DNA of 53,580 nucleotides from Knufia peltigerae (taxonomy: Eukaryota; Ascomycota; Eurotiomycetes; Chaetothyriales; Trichomeriaceae): NCBI GenBank assembly GCA_030247855.1, contig JAPDRN010000186.1:1-53580 (forward strand), in the 5' to 3' direction. Position 1 is the first letter of the stretch, and the number at the start of each line of letters is the position of its first letter. Both the position numbers and the translations under genes were made by a program. The notes beneath the pieces are model-generated. The model ran no database searches. It had not been told where the DNA came from and worked only from the letters and a program-made list of their open reading frames with translations. This document shows, in pieces, positions 1 to 12,241 of this stretch.

Positions 1-405
1 CTCTTAACTTACTTGGCTCCTGTCGGTTACCATTGGACTCATATTGATACAAAAGAATTACAATTGGGGGTAACTCCAGTGATAAGGGGGAGCCTTGTGC
101 GTAATGCAGAGGTGGGTGCGCTATCGCCTCGAAGAAGAAAGGGATTACCGAATACGGAGTAGGAGAGGATTAATTAGACGCTAGTACTATTGCGGTTTAA
201 CGTCTTAGAGCCGTTGTCATTTCATTTCATTCTCCAAACTCCGAACTTTTTTTCGCAGAGGAAATTTATATGGAAATCGACAGTTCGGCGAGGGACCACG
301 TTACACTCACGAAACTCGAGAAAGCAAAGGTCGAGTAGTGTGTAACGACAAGCAAGACTGCTTGCTACCCCCTTTCACCCAGACAATACCGACAGATACA
401 TCAAG
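1..405. other. Spacer and presumed 5' leader of UTP5
   Basis: No coding region is visible. It holds one copy of the dispersed motif TACGGAGTA (153-161) and a T-rich tract with TTTCATTTCATT near 220-230. The pyrimidine-rich stretch just before position 406 fits a fungal promoter and leader. The upstream gene, if any, lies outside the window. Confidence 0.5.
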
Positions 406-3181
406 ATGAGTCGAAAATCTTCTTCCAATGCGGCTACCAAAAATTCCTCCGCAGGCACAGCGGTGTCGTCAGTATCTGCGACGTCGCAAAAGTCTTCTGT
501 GTTGAAGTCGTCCTTTTCTCCCTCCCAATTACAGCTGCGCCTGTTTGCTTCTGTCATACAGAGCTTCGACTCGCAACAGTTGCGTATCCATAGCACCACC
601 ACTGGTCGACTGCGTTGCCAGCACGAGACCAAGCCTGGTTCGAGAATCACTTGTCTTGATTGGGGCTACTATGGCCGAGATCAGAAGCAACAAAAGAAGC
701 GCAAGAGAGACCAAGACAATGCTGAAGGCGCGGTTGTTGCTTATGGGACGAGCACTGCCGAGATCTGTATGTTTTCGGCTGCAGAGGGCAAAGTAGTCGG
801 CACATTAAGCGGAGGACATGAAAGGCCGATTGCAGACTTCAAATTCTCTCCAGCAACCTCATACCAAGAAGCATGGAGTATAGGAGAAGACGCAAACCTG
901 ATTCAATGGGATTTGACAAATGGTCGACCTCTCAGGTTAGTTATTCTCTTGCGCCCTCCACTCACATACTAATTCTAGCAGAACCGTTCACGTTCCAGAG
1001 CCCATCAATGTCCTTGCAACTCCTTCAACGAAACCTTTCCAAATAATCTGCGCATCGTCCACCCCTCTAGCGTTCGATTTCGACATTCATGGAAAATCCC
1101 AAATGGCACGATATGATTCATTCAAAAACGCTGTCAATTCATTGTTTCGATCAGGCATCGAGGGTACGGCAGAAGAAGAATTCTTTCTCGCCTCAGACTC
1201 GGATAGATATATCAATGTTTACAACATCCAAAGCAAGAAGCTGGTTCGGACACTGGTCGCTGGAAGTGGAATTGTTTCTGCCGACCTGTACGACCCTGCT
1301 GAAGATGTTGCGCCGATAAGAAGACAACAACTTCTAGCTGCGCTGACAAAGGACGGCATTATTGAGTTGTTCTGGCGTCCTTTTGCCCTGCCAGAACAGT
1401 CCAATGGTGACCTCAGGTCCAGCAGGAAAAATTTGACCAGGAAAGCCGGCGCTTCTATCCGCCTGATAAGCTCGGACTCGAAAAGCAAGCACATTCCTAT
1501 TTTCGCCGCATCTGTCCAAGGCCATGATGTTGTTATTGCATCCGCAGACAACGGCGCCGACTTTTCTTTCCAAAAGATCAGATGGCAGGATGAAGGGAAT
1601 GGCAAACTTTTGTTTGATGGTCAGAAAGATGTTGCCAAAGTTCGCACCGCATCTGCATTGAACACGGCCACATTGAACGGCGTCAAAGATCTGGGCAAAT
1701 CTCATGTTGACGAGTCCCAAACGGTTATCGTCAATGGCGGAAATCGACCCGTGACCATCGACCTTGCAAGCGATTCAAGCGAAGAAGCCGCTGATGAAAG
1801 TGATGAGGAGGCGGAGGAGGAGGAGGAAGAGGAAGAGGAATCCAAGCAGCCAGACAATGTTGATGACGATGAAGATCCTGAAGTCCCTGACTCCGATGAA
1901 GAGATGGCCGAAGCCGACGCAACCGTTGCTACAAACGCAGCTTCAGATGAAGACATGGCAGACGATGACGCGGAGCCAACCTTTGGCGAGCTTCTGGCTT
2001 CTCGCCACCAATCTGAGATCGCCATAAGCTCCGCTCTGCCACCCGACCAGTCGACAACGACACTCAAAAGCAGACCTGGCGCCGTAATACCCGGTGGCAT
2101 GTCGCTCGGCACCGTCCTCACGCAAGCCCTACGCACCAACGACAACAACCTCCTCGAGGCATGCCTCCACACCCGGGATCTCGACATAGTCAAAAACACC
2201 ATCCAACGTCTGGACTCTCACCTCGCAGGGCTCCTACTCTCGAGGCTCGCCGAGCGCCTCGCAAGCAGACCCGGCCGCTACGGCAGCCTGATAGCTTGGG
2301 TCCAATGGACGTGTATCGCCCATGGAGGCGCGATCGCCGCGCAGCCCGACACCACCGCCAATCTGCGCACCCTGTACCAAGTTCTCGGCCAGCGGACGCG
2401 CACGCTGGACAACCTGTTGCTGCTCAAGGGCAAATTGGACATGCTCGACGGGCAGCTACGGTACCGCAAGCAAGTCCTCGCGGCACAGGGAGGCCGAGGA
2501 GAGGGACACGACGAGCCTGGCATGATTTACATTGAAGGCGTGCAAGGAGACGGTAACTGGGAGAGCGATGAAGACGAGGATGAGGATCTAGACGAGGACA
2601 TGGAAAGGCCGGCAAAGAGGACGAAAGGTAGAGGTAAAGGACGCAAAGCCCTCGAGGATTTGATCGAGAGTGAGGGTGAGAGTGAGGAGGAAGACGAGGA
2701 TATGATGCACCTCGAAAATGGTGTTGCCGAAGAAAGTGACGAGGATGAGGACGAGGATGAAGAGGAGGAGGAGGAGGAGGAGGAGGAGGATGAGGAAAAT
2801 GTCTTGACCAACGGTCACCGTGCCGGTCTCGTCGACGCCGAAGCCGATGAAGATTCCAGCGAGGCAGATTCAGACCCCGACGACACCCGGGAAAACCCAA
2901 ATCTCGAGGCCGATTCTGATTCGGACGTTTCTTCTGATTCGGAAGAGCGGAGCGTCGACGAGGAGGAGGAGGATGATGATGAAGATGATTCCGAGATGGG
3001 CAGCTTCATCAACGACGGCTCCATCGACCTCGAGAGTGACGAAGATGATGTCCACGTCGAGGGGGACAGTGAACCTGAAGATATTCCCGTTCCTGTTCCT
3101 GCTCCTGCCACGGCGTCCAAGTCCAAGTCGACGTCGGCGTCAAAGGGAAAGGTTGAGAAGAAGAAGGGCGGCAGACGGTGA
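406..3181 (+). CDS. UTP5: Utp5/WDR43-like U3 snoRNP (small-subunit processome) WD40 protein
   Basis: Two exons, 406-935 and 982-3181, give 909 residues. The intron 936-981 has branch site TACTAAT at 967-973; a second in-frame acceptor at 978 lies only about 6 nt from the branch A, so 981 is preferred. The N-terminal half has WD40-like strands. Around residues 550-680 is a Utp12-type helical domain (MSLGTVLTQALRTND to about RYRKQV). Two very acidic tracts follow and precede it (about 440-505 and 700-870, with runs of Glu), and the end is basic (KKKGGRR). By family knowledge, Utp5 belongs to the t-UTP/UtpA complex that acts in the nucleolus in early pre-18S rRNA processing and couples this to rDNA transcription. 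It converges on the APC/C activator gene. The family assignment rests on the Utp12 domain and overall order, not on an alignment. Confidence 0.88.
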
Positions 3182-3653
3182 TTGAAGAAGTTGTCCTTTC
3201 GTGGGTTCTGTGACTAGGCTTGATCAAAGTCAGGATAGTAATCTGTTTCATCATGCATGTGTGCATGCGTAGTGACACTGCATCGGCATTTGTTCATATT
3301 GACACACAGCTTGGACATCCCCCCAAAAAAAAGACGTCTGGGGCGTTTTTTGTTTTCGGTACAGATCATGGGCTATGAAATTATATTATTGTCAAGGTGA
3401 ACCACCAGTATTATGGCATGGCAGATTTTTCTTTTTGAGAAATGACCCTATGCCAGTATGGATGGCATCCATCGTTTCCATATGCAATATGTTATGAATA
3501 CTCCCTGTCCATGTTACCGATAAACTAATTGCCCAATCTTCTCCATAACCCATCTCCTTCCTGTTCTCTCAAGCAGGTAGTGAGTGAGTGATCCACCGCG
3601 CTGTAACCTCCTGATACTCCTCCGTAGGATGAATGGCAGTAGTATTACGACGA
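3182..3653. other. Spacer between convergent 3' ends
   Basis: This 472-bp stretch separates the ends of UTP5 (+) and the Cdc20-family gene (-). It is AT-rich and contains an A-run near 3325-3332. It presumably carries both polyadenylation regions. No gene is seen. Confidence 0.5.
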
Positions 3654-6379
3654 CTACCGAATAACCTCGCCAGAGTCAATCTCATCGACACCGACACGCT
3701 CACACCAGCCTTCAAGCACACGACTTCCACCGAGGACCCTATCTCGGTTCCCGAGACCTCGACCTTTGCCCTTGCTCTTCCCGGCCCAAACCTCGAAAAA
3801 CTTGACCGTCGAGTCACAACAGGCGATGATCAGGCTGCCCTCTTCCTCGGTTCGACTTGCCCACGGCTCTCCCTCCCCACGAAGGTCTCTTCGGCCGGTG
3901 TCTCGAGGCCGGCTCCACGACGTCGATGTTGTTGTTGACCTATTAGTACGTGGGACGGCATCCAGGCCAGGAGCAGGACTGCCACGACGTCGTGGGGTCA
4001 TTGCGGTTGCGATTCTCCGTTGCCGTTCTCTTTCTTGTACAGTCTCCCATGTCGAAGAGCCGTCGGAAGAGTTGTCCCGTCTCCGACTGGATGTAGCATC
4101 ATTTGGCCCCCCAGGGTACGGAATGGCCCACAATGCGCGCGGTAACTCGCCATCCTGTTTCCGCTCCCAGGGGATGCTCACGACACATTCACAGCTAGGC
4201 CAGCTAAAGACAGCAATCCTAATCTCATGCTCGGGCTGGGAATATCCAAAGGTCGCTGCGACTTCCCGTCGGGTGGTGCTCCATACCAGGCTCGTGACTT
4301 GAGAGAAGACGTTGATCAACGCCAGAGTAACTCCTGAACCTGTGTGGAAAAAATGGATCTGTCGATCGTTACTACCTCCCCCTGTAGCGAGAAGACTTGG
4401 CTGCCATGGTGCAAAAGCTATAGCCTTGACGGCGGCGGAATGATAGAATGAGTACACATGCACATCCACCAATCCAGGAACACAAGGATCTGCCAAACCA
4501 TTTCGGACAGGAGGCAGTCCGTTCCTCAGAGGAGTATCCTGGCTCATCGACCATTGACCATTTGGAGCCCGTAGACGCCCCGGAGACCTTCCACGCCGTG
4601 TAGGGCTGGGAGGTGGAGTTTCGGGTCCACGGATACCTGTATGCCCAGAAGGCCCAGCGATCACATCAGCTATCATATTCTCTCTCGGGGACCTCCTGCC
4701 CGCGCTTTCTGGTGGAGTCAGCAGGCCCGATGTTATTGAAACAGACCGACTGATGGGAGTCGCTGGAAGGGGAGGGGTTTCAACGGCTATGCTGGTGGAA
4801 TCCATGTCGTTTTGAGTCTCGATTATGATCTTTGGGTCATAGAGGAATGCCTGGTTATCGTTTCCACCAGACACAAACAACTCGCCGTCTGGAGACCATG
4901 CCAACCCGCAAACGTTCTGAGTGTGAGCATCAACTTTTGCGAGGAGTGACATCGACCCTGAGGCGTGCTCAGGCCACTCCAGCGAGTAATAGTATATGTT
5001 ACCAGAATCATCACCGACCAGAAGATCCTCACAAGGTACAACTTCATCTGAATCTACCGAGACACGATGTGTTACAGTCGGTCTCCAGGCCAAACATGTG
5101 GCTGCATATGAGTGGGGTGCCTCAAATCGAGGTCTTGCCTCCAGCAAGCTCCAAAGAGTGACAGTGCCACCATTCCGAGCAACGGCTAGGATGGCTTTGC
5201 CACCAGTCTCAGATGAGAAGGCCAAAGAAATCACGAAATTGGTGTTTCGAGTAGGGGCCAAAGGAGGGTGGCGGACGCCATACTGCTCGTTCCACAGGAA
5301 CACTTTTTGTTCTAGAGCAACAGCTAACGTATGACAAGTATGACTGTACGCAAGAACGTTGCAGTAGTAGTCATCCTTCATGTGAGGAGCGTCGAGCACT
5401 CGGAAAGGAACTGATGGCAGAAACTTTGCGCTCGGAGATTGTCGACGTTCTGCACTGTTTAAGGCTAGAACTATATACAAAAGTTAGAAGATTTTGTCTG
5501 ATGAGTACATCTGGACTTACAGGGGCCGGTTGCGTGTCGAGTCCAACTGTTGTCTCTCCATTCGAACCTGTGAGGCTTTTGTGCAAGGTTCGGCGTGTTC
5601 TCCCGCGATGGCGAAGTCTGGGGCAAGATGCGACCTCTTTGATCGATGTCAAGAGCGAGAGCAAGACGGCGTTCATGCCCAGCAGTCTGATCATCACTTG
5701 TGTCCTGGTTCAGAAATGAAGCTGGATGTAGTGGGGCAGTCGTTCCGCTGGCTATCAGTCCCCCAGTAGCAGAAGTGACGCCTTGTAGCTGTCCAAGGTG
5801 TATTGTCATTTGACCTCCCACAGTCCAGAAGCCGCCGCTGACACGACGCAATGGTGCAAACCCTCCTTGTCCATCGGGATGCATCGACGAGACATCCGCG
5901 TTGCGGACGAATGACGGGGTATAACGTGGAGGTCGGAGATTGTAGGCGTTATATCCCTGTCTCTGCCTGGCCAACGACTCGGACCTTGTCTCACTAGCAG
6001 AACGGAAGGGGTCGATCAGCTCATCCCTTCGCCTCTCATCTCTTTCCTGACCTTGAACGAGTGTATAAGACTTGGCTGTCTGGTAGGATGAACGTTTGTC
6101 GACATGCAAAGGTCTCTGAGGAATGAACCGGTCCGGTGAAGTGAAGCGGGACTGGGCTCTGATGGGAGTACCAGCACTTGATGACCGACCATGCTAAGGA
6201 CGATTTCTTACTCGAGCACGTGTTCGAGATGGATGATCTTCTGATGGCAAGATGGAGGTGGACTGGTGCTGTTGCAAATCTCTGAGTAAAGGTCGGCCTC
6301 TGTCTTGAGCCTCGTCCAGCTCCGCAGCAACTATGCCGGTCTGTGAATGCGATGCGCCATCATGTTGTTGATCGCCCAT
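3654..6379 (-). CDS. AMA1: APC/C co-activator of the Cdc20/Cdh1 family, closest to meiotic Ama1/Mfr1
   Basis: Three exons on the minus strand (6379-6212, 6151-5521, 5470-3654) give 871 residues. The introns are 6152-6211 (GTAAGA..CCCAG) and 5471-5520 (GTAAGT, CTAAC, ATAG), and all phases fit. ATG 6379 is the first after an in-frame stop. Three hallmarks are visible. A C-box, DRFIPQR, lies at residues 63-69. A WD40 propeller begins at PFRVLDAP (288-295). The protein ends in Ile-Arg (870-871), the IR tail that binds TPR subunits of the APC/C. By family knowledge such proteins recruit substrates to this ubiquitin ligase. The propeller carries two long insertions, the first rich in SP/TP sites including SPTR and SPGR, which suggests CDK control. 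The choice of Ama1 rather than Cdh1 rests on the divergent propeller and insertions and is less certain than the family. Confidence 0.85.
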
Positions 6380-6929
6380 TGCCAATGGCCAGTGGGCATA
6401 GACCTAAGAAAACTCTCATAATATGCTCGAAGGGCGAACGTCCATTGAGAAGTTTATTGAGAAAGGTAAGTCACACGATGTGGCTGCTCGTCCAGTTCTA
6501 GGTCATAGAAGCTGTGGAGCGTCCGAGGCAGGTGAGAGATGCCGGAGGGTTGTTCTTGATGTGGCTGCTAAAAGGGTGCTCGTAGCATTGTCTGATACCT
6601 ATATTGCCGTTAGTAAGCAAGCCATCACTTGCAATATGTCCTAATGGACGTGGTGAATTATGAATGTTGGTGTTTTGATTTCGATACGAGTACTCCGTAG
6701 AAGGAGGAAGGATTGTTGGCGCCTGTGACTTTTGTTCCGGAGACATAGTCAGCATCACCGGAAGATCAAATACTCCGTACTCCGTGCCCGCCTTACCCAT
6801 TAACCCATCATAATTGCCATCATCACAACCACCGCCACCATCGATACGCGACAAAGCCTATACTAGACGCTAATCCCAGTCTATGGAGTGTCCATTAACA
6901 TCAGACTGCCTCTGCACCTGCTATGAAAG
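6380..6929. promoter_or_regulatory. Divergent promoter region, Ama1-like gene / BET4
   Basis: About 550 bp lie between two divergent start codons. Two exact copies of TACTCCGTA are present (6691-6699 and 6771-6779); the second runs straight into a further partial copy, ACTCCGTG. No separate coding gene is supported. An alternative BET4 start at ATG 6883 would fall inside this interval. Confidence 0.5.
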
Positions 6930-8174
6930 ATGTCAAGTGTAGGCTCAGCGAGGCATTTGCTGGGTAGACTCAACTAACTGGGAGGACAGCATGGAATTCC
7001 TCGATCAAGTACTCGTGAAGAACGATCAGCCGAATCACGGCAGAAAGAATTGAAAGAAATCGACAAATATAAGCAGCTTGTGGCAGAAGTCAATGAGAAG
7101 GTCTTGAGCAGGTTTCTCCCCAGTCATGGATTCCATGCTAACGCTGGCGAAGGTCAAAGCGAAGGAGTTTACGCCTGCCTTACTTCAACAGACGGCCGAA
7201 GTGCTCAAAAAGAACCCTGAATACTACACAGTCTGGAATCACCGCCGACGCATATATGTCAACGAATTCCAAGACCTCGAGAACGAAGTCGGCTCCGGCA
7301 AGATCAACGAGGACACCAGGATCAGTAACGTGCTCGATATCATACAACTGGATTTGCAATTCCTGTTCCCTCTGTTACTCCAATTCCCCAAGTGTTATTG
7401 GATATGGAACCATCGACGATGGCTTCTCCAGCAGTCCACGGCACTGCTTCCATCTCCTCAGGCCCGGAAACTCTGGGAAGAAGAATTAGGTCTGGTTGGG
7501 AAAATGTTGAGTCGCGACAGCAGAAATTTCCACGGCTGGGGTTATCGACGCATGGTGGTCAGTAACCTCGAAAGTCCGGCTCTGCAAGGACAGAGCATGT
7601 CCCGATCAGAGCTTGAATATACGAAAAAAATGATTGGCACAAATCTTTCCAATTTCTCTGCCTGGCACAATCGGACAAAAGTCCTCTTGAAAATTTTGGC
7701 CGAGGAACATGCTAGCGACGAAGACAGACGGCAGATGCTAGATGATGGTAGGACACTCGGGCCATGTTAAGGATTTGAAGCTTACTGACCGTCATAGAGC
7801 TTGAATTGATTCACAAAGCCTTGTTCGACCCCTTTGACCAATCGTTATGGTTCTACCACCAGAACCTGATGTGTACCTTTGACCCTGAACAAGCAGCAAA
7901 AAGCATGGCACCAAATTTGACCACCGACGAACGCTTGAAGTATATCGCTTCTGAGAGGGAATACATCGAAGAGGTGCTAGAAGACGCCGAAGACTGCCAA
8001 TGGGCCTACAAAGCTCTGATTGAATGCGCATTATTGGAAGCTAAGCTGAACAAGAGTCTTGGACACGACGACAAACTGAAGGTGCTGGGGTGGTTGAATG
8101 AGCTCAAATCGCGTGACCCTCTACGACGCGGTCGGTGGCTAGACATGGAACAGGCTCTGGTGACAAGCGCATAA
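6930..8174 (+). CDS. BET4: Rab geranylgeranyltransferase (GGTase-II) alpha subunit
   Basis: The best model has four exons: 6930-6936, 6985-7100, 7153-7747 and 7798-8174, giving 364 residues. By family knowledge the alpha subunit pairs with Bet2 and, with the escort protein Mrs6, geranylgeranylates Rab GTPases. Prenyltransferase alpha repeats are clear: YYTVWNHRRRI, CYWIWNHRRWLL, FHGWGYRRMVV, FSAWHNRTKVL and SLWFYHQNLM. The N-terminus reads HGIPRS followed by an acidic/basic helix (KELKEIDKYKQLV), the usual start of the family. The first exon is uncertain. ATG 6930 with an acceptor at 6984 gives MSRQHGIPR, while ATG 6883 with an acceptor at 6989 is also in frame. Intron 7101-7152 has a weak GTCTTG donor, but it is the placement that restores frame and family sequence (VNEK then VKAKEFTP). 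Intron 7748-7797 is clean. Confidence 0.88.
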
Positions 8175-9445
8175 CAACCTCAATTTAGGAATTGGATAAG
8201 TCCAGCTACGGTAATTAGCAGTGAAATAGGGTGTGTGTGTGGACGGATCAAAAGGGCAAGGCTATCAAGAGAGCTAGCGAAAGAATCGTTGAAGGATGCT
8301 TTCGATCGGAATCGCGCCGAAGTCAGTAGCCCTGTCAGATCCAGGAGACACGGGCGTAGCGAAATGAGACAATGAGCCCGGATGGGGAACTGGACATGGT
8401 AGATACAGACATGATCTGGCCCGTTTCTGTGAATATTCCATGGCGATGGGAAATACATGCTGCACCGCGTCTTCACCGTTGTTATCGTACTCCGTACCTA
8501 TGTAGATTGGTGCGGAAATGACATTGCGATTGAGTTGCTGGCACTTCTGACCCAGATGCATGGGAGATGAATTTACGTATATAGCATGGGGTCCATGGCC
8601 GTACAGAATGCAGAGTGAGGCCCATATCTTCGCCTATCCTCTTCCGCTGACAGGGCTAAGAATTGACAGGTGGAATCAGCGTCTCCTGCACGGACAGGGC
8701 AGATAATCCGGTCGGGTCAGGGATCGATAGGGTGGTGATACAGGGTTCTCGAGATGCATATGCCGGATTTTGGCAGGGCGAGAGACAGGAGGGAAAAGAC
8801 ACATTGTCCTGATGTCTCCTGCGCGAGTAAACGGTAGATGCACATATGCTTGTAGTTGTCGACAGGGCTCTTCAAGGGCTTCAAGGGATGATCACGGCCA
8901 CAGATTTTCGGCTTTGGCATTGTTGATTGATGGAGTTTCTTCCTGCGCTGAAACAGTCAGTGCTAAAACGGCCCCTAAACCAAAAGGGGAATTGCTGCTG
9001 CACGTCCGCGTCCAGTGCCTAAAAGGCCCTAAAGAAAAAGTGCGAGGGCCTGGCAAGTGTGTCTCGTATACCTATTAACAAATTGATGCATTCGATTCAC
9101 ATCCAAGTACGTACTCCCCAACAACAACCCTCTGTTGGACACACTCAACCAACTCACCAAGTCACGGTCAAGTCCCTCATTCATCCAGGGCATCTCCACG
9201 AGCTTCACAACTTCCTCCTACACTTCAGACCCTCACTTGACGACCATCCTTCGTTTGAACCCCTTCGTCTTTCCTTCCGCACTCCGCAGGTCCTGTTGCG
9301 CGTTCGTCAACACAGCAGCCATACCTCAACAGCATCATTCTCCTACGATAAATCACACCTCCTCTGATCTCATTGCAGGCGTGTGCAGAATTACTCGTTG
9401 ATGATGGTATAATCCGGACCTCCCCCCTTGTTGAACTGTACCAAA
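8175..9445. other. Long spacer and leader upstream of GYP5
   Basis: I can support no gene in these 1.27 kb. One TACTCCGTA copy lies at 8488-8496. The last 300 bp are rich in C, A and T (CAACAACC-type leader sequence), which fits a long 5' leader for the TBC gene. The short open frames lack recognisable protein features. Confidence 0.45.
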
Positions 9446-12241
9446 ATGGAGCCACCAGAGCCGGCACAGCAGAACGGAGGAAATTCTGACGTGGAAGAGG
9501 TACACAAGAAACAGCCGCCTCCTATATACGTTCGTTTTCTCTGACAAGATGTAGAAGTTTGAAGATGCTACCGACGTGAACGAGGAGTCTAAACCAGACG
9601 CCTCTCCAGAAGATCATTCTCCGTCCGTTCCCAGTAGCCCTACCGAACCGCAGCCGGCTTCTGAGCCTCAACCGCCCCCATCGTCACAATCTGAAACTGG
9701 ATCAAACAATCGAGACAGTGCGCAGAGCTCGGAGTCGGAAGTACCAACGAAACAAACAGATGGCACCCCAGCCGACAGTCCAAGTTCCGCACATCCCTCT
9801 GAGGTTCAGGCTGTCCCTTCCCTCAAGGCCCCAGAAGAGGCGGCCGACCAAGCGAATCAGCCAGAAAAAACAGATCCTCCTAAACCTCCTGCTCGTCCCT
9901 CTAGATTTCAGGGATTCTCAGCTTCTCTGCCCTCTGTGTCGTGGGGTGCGCCTCCCAACAGAAAAGCTTCAGACGCACGAGCGCCGTCGCCGCAGCCGCC
10001 GCCGCCACCACCACCTGCTCAAACCTCATCCTTTGGCCGTAAAGTTACAACCCCTTTTGGCTGGTTAAGCCGAGCCACCTCCACGCCCAAGGAAACTCGT
10101 TCGCCTCCTTTAACATCAAAAGCACAAGTCGACGCTCGCCGGAATACTACTGCATCTGGGTCGACTCTCGGCAGCAATCCAGATCTGATGTTGAAAACTC
10201 TAGAAGATGCACAAGATGGATCAAATGGTCCCAAACAGCCGTCGAGAGCCTCCTTGAGGGAGCAGTTCAAGATGTTGCGGCTTCGGGAAGAGGCAGGCAT
10301 AACTAGCCTGGAAGGTACGGACAATGCGGAGGGTGGTGCGATAGCCGGACTAATAGGACGATCAACGAGCCTGGGGGTCGGCATTGCGACACCAGGCACT
10401 ATCGGTCAGGATGAGGCAGTGGTTACGACACCAGTCATGTCACCATCATCACCAATGACGGAATCAATACCCATAAATCCCAGCCTGGCTCAAGGCACTG
10501 TCGCAGGAGTCGCAGCAGCAGCGGCAGATACAGCGACACCTATTGACTGGGACTTCTGGCAAAATGTTGTCAATGAAGGGCCCCAGGCTGTCGCCAAAAC
10601 GAGTCCCGATGAATTCACGCAGGCTATCACCGGTGGAATTCCACAAACCATCCGACCAGTCATATGGCAAGTTCTGGCTGGCAGTAAAAACGAAGAGCTT
10701 GAAGCTGTCTATTGGGATTTACGGAATCGTGGGACAAACGCTGAAGTGAAGGAAGCACCCCCCAAATCACCTTTACTCAACGGCCACCACGTCAATGGCA
10801 GTGTGAAGGAGAAGGAATCTGTCGCGTCATCACGATCTTCAATTCGATCGGATCATTCGACACCGGCTACTAGTGCTACTGTCGGATTGGCTTCTCCTTC
10901 ACCCTCCCAAGAACAGACCGACCCAATGGTTGCTGCAAGGCTCCAGACTCAACTAGCGGCCGAGAAGGCCAAGAAGGCCAAAGAAGATTCGGCAGCGCTG
11001 GCCAAGCTTGAGAAGATGATAAAGCGAGACATGGGCTCAAGAACCTCATATTCAAAGTATGTGGCAGCAGCGGGCTTACAAGACGGTCTTTTCCATGTGT
11101 GTCGAGCATATGCGCTCTTCGATGATGCGGTGGGCTATCCTCAAGGCATGAACTTCGTCGTTATGCCTTTGCTCTTTACCATGCCCGAAGAAGAGGCTTT
11201 TTGTCTTCTGGTTCGGCTGATGAACAAATATCAACTGCGGGACCTTTTTATTCAGGACATGCCGGGTCTACACCTTCATCTTTACCAATTCGAAAGATTA
11301 TTAGAGGACCTGGAACCAGCCTTATACTGTCATCTCAACCGGCGAGGCGTCAATCCAAAGTTATACGCAACACAATGGTTTTTGACTTTGTTTGCGTACC
11401 GATTCCCCTTACAACTCGTCATGCGTGTTTTCGACTTGATACTGTGTGAAGGCCTTGAAGGCGCGATACTCAAGTTTGGTATGGCGGTTATACAACGCAA
11501 CGTCCAAACACTTTTGGCCATGAACGACATGCAAGCGTTGACCAACTTTCTCAAAGAAAAATTGTTCGACGTATACACCGACGCAACACCGTCATCAAAG
11601 TCGATATTGGAGTCTGGGTTTTTCGGCAGTTCAGGTGGTTCGGATACCGAAGTGTATCGAGCAGATTTGCTCGTTCAAGATGCTTGTGCTGTCAAGCTCA
11701 CTCCTGAGATGCTCGCTCGATATCGCGAGGAATACGAAACCACAACAAAAGCCGATAGAGCCCGTGAGACCGAGCTCGAGAATCTCAGAACTGATTGCGC
11801 CACCAAGGCTTCTCAAATTCGATCTCTGGAGACGCGGGCCGAAAAATCAGACGCCGAACACGTCGAGCTTGCAAATGAGCTAGTCAGGCTCAAGGTCGAA
11901 AATGGCGACCTTTTGGACCGGAATGAAAGTTTGACTGGACAGGTGGAGGAACTGAAAAAGGTGGCTCAGACCGAGGCCGCCAATGTCGAAGAGAGAATGA
12001 GAGCCGGCACCGAACAAGTCATGCAACGCAACATTGAAGTACAGAATCAGAACCGTCACATGGAAGAGCAAATGGCCGAGATGGAAAAAGAGCTTGTGGA
12101 GATGAAGATGAAGTATGCTGAGGTGAGTTTAGGATATTGTTTTCTGGCGACGGGCTCGTGCTAACGTCTGATTTACAGCTTAACGGTGAACACGAAGGGC
12201 TCAAGCAGAAATGGAACGACTTGAAGCGAGCTCTTGAATGA
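9446..12241 (+). CDS. GYP5: TBC-domain Rab GTPase-activating protein, Gyp5-like
   Basis: Three exons (9446-9499, 9555-12122, 12179-12241) give 894 residues; introns 9500-9554 and 12123-12178 have good GT..AG ends and branch sites. Residues 1-350 are Pro/Ser/Glu-rich and look disordered. The TBC domain starts at GGIPQTIRPVIWQVLAG (about 378) and runs to about 690. Both catalytic fingers are present: the arginine motif (IKRDMGSRTSY, about 507-517) and the glutamine motif (YPQGMNFV, about 545). The last 150 residues form a coiled coil rich in Glu, Lys, Arg and Leu. By family knowledge Gyp5 and Gyl1 accelerate GTP hydrolysis on Ypt1/Sec4-type Rabs in ER-to-Golgi and polarised exocytic traffic. 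The inter-finger insert, rich in Ala/Lys/Ser (about 430-500), is characteristic of the fungal protein. The ATG at 9446 is in good context (CAAAATGG). Confidence 0.9.

Noticed and set aside
1702..2202. Ser-rich minus-strand frames opposite UTP5 (also 2527-2811 and 2815-3126)
   Set aside because: They are the complement of GAG/GAT-rich codons for the acidic tracts of UTP5 and give runs of Ser only.
6194..6211. An 18-nt GTAAGA..TTAG segment in the Ama1-like gene that could be read as a tiny in-frame intron
   Set aside because: It is far too short for a spliceosomal intron. The same donor with the acceptor at 6152 gives a normal 60-nt intron that keeps the frame.
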